64,000 bases of DNA from Owenia fusiformis. Its lineage: Eukaryota; Annelida; Polychaeta; Sabellida; Oweniidae. Of this stretch, positions 57,901 through 64,000 are shown in pieces (the stretch's first letter is position 1; the number at the start of each line of letters is the position of its first letter). Both the position numbers and the translations under genes were made by a program. The notes below the pieces were generated by a model. It was not told the DNA's origin. It saw nothing but the letters and a program-made list of their open reading frames with translations, and searched no databases. The stretch covers positions 32,152,740 to 32,216,739 of the forward strand of contig CAIIXF020000009.1 of NCBI GenBank assembly GCA_903813345.2, in the 5' to 3' direction.

Positions 57901-60860
57901 AAAAACTTTCCTATTTTCTCTACAGTCCTTATTGCCCCTTTAAACAAGCCTGTAATTTTAACAAAAGTAATACAAGCCATTATCATGCAAAATGCCACTA
58001 CCTGTCATTTGTTACAAACATCAACTGCCGAACACCAACTGCCAAACACCAACCACCATCCACAGAAAAGTTAAACACGAATAACAATATATCACCATAC
58101 GAAAATGTCCCTGTTCATTATGTAGTAACACTTACCAATGAAGACGGCTAGAAAAGGAAATATTGTCCCCTTTTTTGATCTGCCTAAAAATGTATTTTTT
58201 TTTAACTGCTGTTGACCATTAAAATATCCATAAAAGTTGCTAGTACTAATGTTTTCTTCAAAGATTATTTTTTTCTTTTTTTCAGCTACAATCTTTAATT
58301 TGTGTTTTCTTGGATTCCTATCTGGAACACAAAATAAGGAAATTAACAATTTGCAATACATGCATGTTGCAGTGGCATACACTGTATTTACAACACAAAC
58401 CACATTCTATCTATTGCAAGACTTATGCCTGGCACAACCATCACCATGTTATTAAGGGTTTTTAAATTTCGCAAGGATCCTGCCATGACCGTGGTATTGT
58501 TATCGTGAAAGCCTGGTATAACCGTGACAATGCTATATTATATTGCAAAGTCTGTCATGACCGTGGTAATGTTAAAGCCTTATATGGCTGTGGCAATGGT
58601 TGTAAGGCCTGTCATGACCGTGGTAATGTTAAAGCCTAATATGACCATGACAATGTTCACATTCTTGAATGAGATTAGAATTATAGTTTGTGGAAATGAA
58701 TTATGAGTTAATGTAGTAGTAGTAGTACTCTAGATTTACATATTTAAGGTAGATAAACTATGAAAGTTTTCATTACAGTATTCTCATGCTACTAAATGTC
58801 GATATAACCATTGTCACGGTCATATTGTGCTTTAACATTACCACAGTAATGACAGGCCTTGCAACCATTGTCACGGTCATATCTGGCTTTAACATTACCA
58901 CGTTCATGACAGGCCTTGCAATATAATATAGCATTGTCATAGTCATATCAGGCTTTAACATTACCACGGTCACGTCAGGTCTTGCAATATAATATAGCAT
59001 TGTCACGGTCATATCAGGCTTTAACATTACCACGGTCACGTCAGGTCTTGCAATATAGTATGGCATTGTCATGGTCATATGAGGCTTTAACATTATCATG
59101 GTCATGACATGCCATGCAATATAATATAACATTGTCACGGTTATACCAGGCTATCACAATAACACTACCATGGTCATGGCAGAATCCTTGCGAAACTTAA
59201 AAACACTTAATAACATGGTGACGGTTGTGCCAGACATAAGTCTTGCAACAGATAGGGTCTCACACAAACATATTGTGTAAGAATTTGTTTTTAAATGGAA
59301 CGAACTGTACAAATTTGTAAATGGTAATTTCAGGTAAATTAAAATTTGAAATGAACTACACAGGCACATTACATATGTACAGTACGTTTCACATGTGTAC
59401 TACAGACCGAAGTGTTTGCTTATAGCTATATGCTTTTATAAGCTGTGGTTATGATAATACTAGTTATGACATGGCTCAATATTGACATCATTTACAAGTA
59501 CCTTGAGGTATTGCAGATTTGTACTTCAGCAAGGTGACTGTACACTGGAAAGAATAAGCAATACATATATTTATTTAATTAAAATGTACAAAATTTGGGG
59601 GATTCATAAAGTTTTGGGAAAAGTAAATTTTGGACCAGAAATCTTTTGATAACTTAAAACATGTGTGTTCGGGCTGCGGTGAATACACCTTAAGAAATAT
59701 ATACAGATATTCAACTCCACAGAATTCAATATTTGTATAATATTTCAAAGCAGTTGGGTAAACAAGCATACAGAGAGTGTCCAAATTGAAGTGAGAAAAA
59801 AACTTTTAAGAATCAGAGAGAAAACGTCAGAAATGCATAGATTATATTTTTGTGAAATATGAATACGAAGCATTTTTAGAAAAAATCATTGCTGCATCTG
59901 AATGTTTGATAATAAACTTCATACTTGCTTTAAAAATCTCATTTGATTATAAAATGTCCAGTGTGGTGAACATGTTTAGTCTAGAAGGGAGAGTGTTACT
60001 TTTTGCGTGTTCCATGTCACAGACCAAGGAGCCCGAGCCGTAAGCTAATGGGAGAGGGGACATGTTTCCCAGACTTTACGAGTCAAATGATAAAATGTTC
60101 CTTTTTTGAAACAAAAATAATCAAGTATGTTCATTATTTTAGGTATTTTTCTCTCTTTCAGTCTGGTGGGGAGTGGTGGACACAACTAAAGATATGACTA
60201 ACTAATATTATTGTCAAGTTGCCAGATGTGGGATCAAAGCATTGGTTTTATCCTTTGCGCCCATGTGTGTGGTAAATCACTGCCTGAGAAAGCAGGGCTG
60301 ACCACGAGGGCGTCCTTTCAAAGGGGGGGGGGATAGTGTAATGACACTACAGCCCAGCTAAGGATCCAAGGATTTAAGGTTCTATCCCGACACAGAACAT
60401 TGAATTTAGACACACTTTCTTTCAATTTTTTATCTTGCTTGTTATACTATGCCTGTTAGTAAGTCTTCCCCCTGGGGAAATCAGATGGACGGATGTACGT
60501 ACGTACGTAAGGATGTATGGATGGACAGACGGAGGCGTACCCTATATCCCCTCTGAACTTCGTTGGATGGGATAATAAAAGGTCAATGAGGCAAATCAGG
60601 AGGTGGTGTCAAATTACTATAGAAGTTGATTTTGAATTGTGAAGTGCAGACATGACTCAAAATCACAAAAAGTGACCTGATATCTGATATTCTACATTTC
60701 CTCAAAGTTTATTACACAAATTGCCCAAATCAATGAAATTGAAACCAATGAAGATCCAAAATAAATTGTGTTTTCACTGTACCTGTTTTTTCTTGCGATC
60801 TTTGACTTGGACATCTAAATTTTGTTTAAACAGTTCTTCTACACTGTCTGCCATCGTCAT
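48676..60860 (-). CDS. Adaptor protein with PTB-like region and C-terminal Death domain, complete gene (11 exons)
   Basis: Exons on minus: 60860-60783, 59544-59502, 58321-58136, 57484-57341, 55328-55107, 54764-54682, 54466-53808, 50781-50668, 50439-50322, 49930-49774, 48920-48676. Phases agree throughout and the sum is 2049 nt, 682 residues plus TGA. Residues 1-150 may form a PH-like fold (basic KKKQCTVTLLKY start, LAVFIG, and a final helix GTAEKLIQLRSCF). Residues 150-250 resemble an IRS/DOK-type PTB domain (SLHITQDYLTLANVHPL, a WIWGE strand, EVIQKLRDRL helix). Residues 253-470 are Ser/Pro-rich with PPLPPP. YENF (Y449) and YINI (Y473) fit the pYxN motif bound by GRB2-type SH2 domains, and VPPPIPK (496-502) could bind SH3. 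Residues about 575-675 form a Death domain (DWKDVATCIGLLFHEIGLI, VLRHWQ, LEQILEEIDRHDIKEIF). A DOK-like scaffold carrying a Death domain is the inference; I know no named vertebrate gene with this order. The Death domain call is firmer than the PH/PTB calls. Confidence 0.8.
48990..49375. repeat. atggtgattacctccttgct minisatellite
   Basis: Units of about 30 bp (catggtgattaccnccttgct) at 49000-49090 and 49325-49375, with a diverged MITE in between. Confidence 0.7.
49094..49230. mobile_element. Diverged CAGGCCCGTAGCCAG-family copy
   Basis: cagacatgtagccaggaggg ... ggctatgtgcctg with tgcagcttttcaccattttg inside, as in the 48201-48405 element. Confidence 0.6.
49774..49930 (-). CDS. Adaptor exon 10 (Death domain start)
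   Basis: 157 nt. ITRTIQNLLDN, then YQPNNQITRDWKDVATCI: helix with the D-W pair typical of Death domains. Confidence 0.85.
50322..50439 (-). CDS. Adaptor exon 9
   Basis: 118 nt. Acidic: ISPNELEEFFIVQSDDGDEE. Confidence 0.78.
50668..50781 (-). CDS. Adaptor exon 8
   Basis: 114 nt. YINIPVSPHHKEHE (YxN motif) and SLEVPPPIPKTKES (possible SH3 ligand). Donor GTGAGT. Confidence 0.78.
51956..52060. promoter_or_regulatory. Promoter-like motif cluster in adaptor intron 7
   Basis: CCAAT at 51956-51960 and 51976-51980, an inverted AGAACGTTCT (heat-shock-element-like) at 51983-51992, and a perfect CRE TGACGTCA at 52053-52060. A perfect NRF1-type palindrome CTGCGCATGCGCAG lies at 52536-52549. Strand of action unknown. 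Confidence 0.4.
52098..52203. repeat. Imperfect hairpin
   Basis: CTGTTCTTTTTTACTCCC (52098 onward) pairs with GGGGAGTAAAATAGAACAG (ending about 52202). Confidence 0.55.
53136..53645 (-). mobile_element. LINE ORF1-like fragment (169 aa)
   Basis: ATG 53645 to stop 53136. An N-terminal helix, then a coiled coil (SLEKENTSLKTKLNTLEQMI), then RKNTIRILGIPESNN and EKIEALHRLGF. This is the order of ORF1 proteins of L1-type and related non-LTR retrotransposons (coiled coil, then RNA-binding region with the IRI-GIPE and ALHRLG motifs). No endonuclease or reverse transcriptase follows. Same strand as the host gene, in its intron 7. Confidence 0.65.
53808..54466 (-). CDS. Adaptor exon 7 (proline-rich)
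   Basis: 659 nt. Ser/Pro-rich with PLDASPPLPPPLNK and acidic AELDEIDDP, ending in a basic block with HWYENFPHVKK. Donor CCAAG|GTACTT was chosen because it joins in frame to DPSYINIP. Confidence 0.78.
54682..54764 (-). CDS. Adaptor exon 6 (PTB-like end)
   Basis: 83 nt. TYKLRFKEDASGEVIQKLRD: a last strand and the C-terminal amphipathic helix. Confidence 0.78.
55107..55328 (-). CDS. Adaptor exon 5 (PTB-like)
   Basis: 222 nt. CDYETKSLHITQDYLTLANV, FEKRWIWGETTGEI, NLKLAIKAKHLEE: alternating strands as in IRS-type PTB domains. Donor GTTTGT. Confidence 0.8.
56995..57148 (+). promoter_or_regulatory. Promoter-like cluster in adaptor intron 4
   Basis: CCAAT 56995-56999, ATGCGCAT 57044-57051, inverted CCAAT (ATTGG) 57055-57059, CRE TGACGTCA 57079-57086, TATATA 57100-57105, another ATTGG 57138-57142. 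About 45 nt after the TATA there is a good donor GCG|GTGAGT (57147). It reads as a plus-strand promoter, antisense to the adaptor gene. No downstream ORF is seen, so a noncoding transcript or an alternative first exon is possible. Confidence 0.45.
57341..57484 (-). CDS. Adaptor exon 4
   Basis: 144 nt. SNASLSDVSTVIFSGKADAK then a helix TAEKLIQLRSCF, compatible with the end of a PH-like fold. Confidence 0.75.
57760..57950 (+). repeat. Interspersed repeat, inverted relative to 61200-61395
   Basis: gaagctttgaactgaattta ... gatagctcagaaaaaattta ... cagtccttattgcccctt; the complement occurs at 61200-61395. Confidence 0.7.
58136..58321 (-). CDS. Adaptor exon 3
   Basis: 186 nt, lysine-rich (KLKIVAEKKKKIIFEENIS) then GTIFPFLAVFI. 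Acceptor TGTTCCAG, donor GTAAGT. Confidence 0.7.
58385..59270. repeat. Large palindrome of minisatellite units filling adaptor intron 2
   Basis: Units such as catgaccgtggtaatgttaa and agcctgatatgaccgtgaca run forward from 58480 to 58655 and as complement from 58800 to 59190. Outside them ttgcaagacttatgcctggc (58418 onward) pairs with gccagacataagtcttgcaa (59229-59248). The centre is near 58730. Frames repeating MTVVMLKPDMT are by-products. Confidence 0.85.
59502..59544 (-). CDS. Adaptor exon 2
   Basis: 43 nt, CTVTLLKYKSAIPQ, phase 0 to 1. Acceptor TTTCCAG, donor GTACTT. Small, but required to keep frame between exons 1 and 3. Confidence 0.65.
60338..60420 (+). mobile_element. SINE fragment, copy 3
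   Basis: taatgacactacag head, aaggttctatcccg (box B-like) and acattgaatttagacacact tail match the copy at 26573-26776. Confidence 0.5.
60485..60562 (+). repeat. Interspersed repeat 3' end (copy 2)
   Basis: gatggacggatgtacgtacg ... aacttcgttggatgggataa taaaag; matches 32925-33058. Confidence 0.55.
60783..60860 (-). CDS. Adaptor exon 1
   Basis: 26 codons, MTMADSVEELFKQNLDVQVK; donor CAG|GTACAG. A second ATG at 60854 has the better context (ACGATGG) and may be the real start. Confidence 0.7.
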
Positions 60861-63800
60861 ATCTACATTTCTTCTTACTTTTAAGAAAACTTAATATGTA
60901 TAATTTATAACTTTGGAAATAAAACTTTTAGCAAAGTTTTGAGAAAGTTTTTCTTCCTGTTCCGAATGCAGTATAATCCCGAACGAAAGAAACGAACGAT
61001 CGAATGGAGGCAATGTTCGTATATTTTTTAGAGCTGAGACTTCTATATTTCTATTTTGAACATGATTCAAAGCGTGATTTAAGTCAGCATGGGATAATTA
61101 CCTTTTGGGAATTGAGGAAAGAACTGGCGAACTTCCCCGGGTTAGAATCAGGGGAAAAGTAGGCTCTTGGCAAAGGGGTGTCACTCGGGCCGGGGTATCA
61201 ACCCCGGGGGTGCATTAAAGGGGCAAGAAGGACTGGAGAAAATTCGAGAATTTTTATTTTTTCTGAGCTATCAGGTCAATATTTAACTTAATATCTTCTT
61301 TGACATACCTATTTCCTTAAAATGTATGGATCAATTTAAGAATTAAGAAGAGTAAATTCAGTTCAAAGCTTCTATAAAGGGGGTCCCACTTTCACGAGGA
61401 ATTTCGGCGAAAGCTGGAGCATAGATTATACTCCAGACACTTCGTATATTATAAAGAGGACTGGAAACGAGATGGCAGTCTATTTCAAATCTGCCAACTC
61501 GTGTTGGCCTATTTATCACTATTGACTCAGTTGTTCATCTAGTTCGTTTACTTACCTTAGATGCTTAGTAATCTATTTAGTATAATATTGTTTCCAAAGT
61601 TATTGTCATATGCGATTAGTACTAAAAGTACTTTGAACAGGTCAGCTGCCACTTTTAAAGTGCCCAGACATCATTAAATAGCACCTTGAAATGGTCAATG
61701 TTTCTGAGGGAAAACCCCTTGCTCCCCTCTGGCATCCCCACCCCACTTCACCCTTTTATCCTCTTTGGCACCCCCCAAAAATTGAAACACATTTTTTATT
61801 GACTCATACACTTTGAAAGTGCCCACAAAGCACCAAATAGCATCTCAATAGTGTAAAAATTTCTAGGGGTGGGCACTCCTCCCACCCCCACAAAACAATT
61901 GGGAATGTTAGGAAGTTGCATTTGTTAATTTTAAACATTCTAAAAGTGCCCAGAAATCACCAAGTGACATAATGAAATCATAAATAATTCTGACACCGCA
62001 TCCCAAAAACTAAAGCATTCATTTACCGAAACACTTTAAAAATGCTCAGAATTAACCAGACAGCACCTTGAATTAGTGAAATTTCCTTGTGCCGCCCACT
62101 CGCTCCTTTAACAAGAAAATGATTAAAAAAATCAGAACTTCTTTAAATTGATTCTATTGCCTTCTAGCACCTCCCTATTCCAATGTTTCTCCAAATTGGT
62201 CATACAATATTTTATAGTCTAAAAACAATATGAAAACAATAAAATACTACAAAATAGGTATAGAGAGTAACTAACCCCCCCCCCCCCCCCCCCCCTTTGA
62301 CTTACGCGATTTGATTTACGTTGAAAAAATGACAACTTTATTTTCTCTTTTTTTTCTCTTTCTCTAAAAACCGCACCCCCTTGGAGAAAAGTATCTTACG
62401 GGCCTTGTACTATACTATTAGATTCAATGAAAACTAAAATCTATTTTGCTTTTTTCTCTGAATCACTTTTCTCAGGTGAATTATTGCGTGACAATATACA
62501 TGCGCGACCAGAAGCGCGACAGCTATAATCTTATTTGGAAAAAAGTTTTTCAGACAAAAACTCCTTCAAAATCTTCATTTTTGAATTAAATTGAAAAGTT
62601 TCACATTCCGACACATTTTGATAACCTTTGGGAGAGACTATAATGTAAGCCAAAGTGATTTAAACTTTACATGGGGCCTTTAAATTCTTTAATGGATTTT
62701 TGCAACTCTTCAAAACGCGTCACACTAACAACGGCCAATCAGACATTTGGAAACGTTTGACAAACACCCTTTAGGCCCTAACTATCATGGAATGATTCAT
62801 GTCGTGTGACATCAAGATTTTTGAGCCATTTTTGACAATTTGGCCAAAAACGGCCAAAATGTCCTACTGTATTTGTTAAGGCCCTACAGAATTTTTGGGC
62901 TCTAAATTTTTTCTGGGCCCATCCGAGGGGGGGGGGCTGGATCCACCATTGCAACTATGATAACAACAATGAAAAGTGTAACGAATTAAAGGAATATCAT
63001 GCCAGTCCATCCAAGGACGTAATATTAGCTGTAAAATCTCTGTAACAATTTTACGAGCCTTGTTTACCTGTAAACAAATAGCTTGATTATTCATATATTG
63101 GTCCCATTAAATGGATTTCATTGCTCGTGTTACAGGTTACACGATCGTTTACTCGGACAACCATGAATGTACACAGTATAGTTTTACGAAGATGATCCGA
63201 ATAATAATATACAGATAATACTATAGATTTTATTCACAACAACATTGGATCTGTATATTCACAATCATTTATATACATCAAAAGGTAATACACCCATCAC
63301 ATTTTCAGACAGAATAGCACTTAACTATACATCCATGTATATGAGTATAATCCTCGATTGGATGATTTTACAGTATTCCATTTGATACCAGATCGTCGAG
63401 GACATTTTAATATAATTAGTTCTGATTTCAATCTCTCTTACTTCTTTCAATTTCACATATTTTATTGGCTCGTAGGCAATTCTATTTCTATTAGTGGAAG
63501 GGGATTGTACGATTACTGCTAGAAACTCAACAAAACTGTGTAATTTTTTTTTCCTAAAAAGTTTGAACGTAAAATCTGATAGGTCGATCAATTATTTTCT
63601 TAACTACTAAGTATAACATCACACTACCCTACCACGTGACCACGTTTAAAAGGGAAACAGGGTACAGCTAAGTTGCAAATGGAGGACGTGGGTTTAATTC
63701 CATATTTCTGAACGTAAAATACATTTTACATTTATTTCTAGTATTCTACCAGACATAGAATTGATTCATCGAGCAGTTTGTAGAATGTTGTTGGCAAAAA

Positions 63801-64000
63801 ACAACTATAGGCAAAGATAGATAATAGTTGGCGCAGTGAAGCAAAACTCAATGCAATACACGATACATTTCAGTAAATCTATCAACGTACAGGGAGCATG
63901 TAAGTTTCCCTTCGAAAATGTTACATTGATATGTAACAAAAAAACAACAGTTAACTGTTATTTAAACTGCGTGTCATCGTGTTATATGTGGATACGTTTT
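60861..64000. other. Upstream of the adaptor gene; no gene recognised
   Basis: Probable promoter region of the adaptor gene, then repeats: the complement copy at 61200-61395, a degenerate tandem repeat at 61640-62100 (aaagtgcccagaaatcacca-type, about 125-bp period, four copies) and a C-run at about 62275-62296. A CACGTGACCACGT E-box block occurs at about 63632-63645. No exon with credible coding similarity found on either strand. Confidence 0.5.

Noticed and set aside
58524-59138. ORFs repeating MTVVMLKPDMT on both strands
   Set aside because: They arise from the palindromic minisatellite in the adaptor intron; the presence of the frame on both strands shows it is a repeat artefact.
63325-63591. 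88-codon minus-strand ORF near the right end
   Set aside because: No domain, no splice context, AT-rich composition as in surrounding noncoding DNA.

Overview
The window is nuclear DNA of an invertebrate animal. It is AT-rich, its genes have many short exons with GT-AG introns, and it is crowded with transposon relics and minisatellites. The gene set (a mitochondrial-type deoxynucleoside kinase, a long ABCC transporter with an N-terminal TMD0, a Death-domain adaptor) fits a bilaterian; a marine invertebrate such as a lophotrochozoan is plausible, but the sequence does not settle the phylum.

Layout. (1) 814-1575, plus strand: last three exons of a TK2/dNK-type deoxynucleoside kinase whose 5' part lies outside the window. 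(2) 5792-40703, minus strand: a complete ABCC1/MRP1-like transporter. I could read 31 coding exons with consistent splice phases and no internal stop, giving 1563 residues (TMD0, MSD1, NBD1, MSD2, NBD2). Exon 9 exists in two versions of exactly 178 nt with identical phases, so they look mutually exclusive. (3) 48676-60860, minus strand: an 11-exon, 682-residue adaptor with a PTB-like N-terminal half, proline-rich centre, two YxN motifs and a C-terminal Death domain. (4) 61000-64000: no gene recognised. The kinase and the transporter are convergent; the transporter and the adaptor are in tandem.

Mobile DNA. A young LTR retrotransposon (7243-15944, 4-bp target duplication AGTA, two 2533-bp LTRs) sits antisense in the intron before ABCC exon 29. 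It encodes only a Gag-like zinc-knuckle protein, and each LTR carries a RING-finger reading frame broken by one stop codon. Other elements with readable ends are a foldback TA-element next to the ABCC stop codon, two hAT-type elements with 8-bp duplications, pogo-like TA MITEs, a broken Tc1/mariner copy with a paralogous empty site 2 kb away, a family beginning CAGGCCCGTAGCCAG with 5-bp duplications, tRNA-derived SINEs and a LINE ORF1-like fragment.

The most unusual structural signal is recurrent. At six exon edges in two neighbouring genes (ABCC exons 4, 10, 13, 19, 31 and the last exon of the adaptor), and possibly at ABCC exon 26, a tandem repeat begins at or across the splice site or stop codon. 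The gene boundary itself has therefore been copied several times into the adjoining noncoding DNA.
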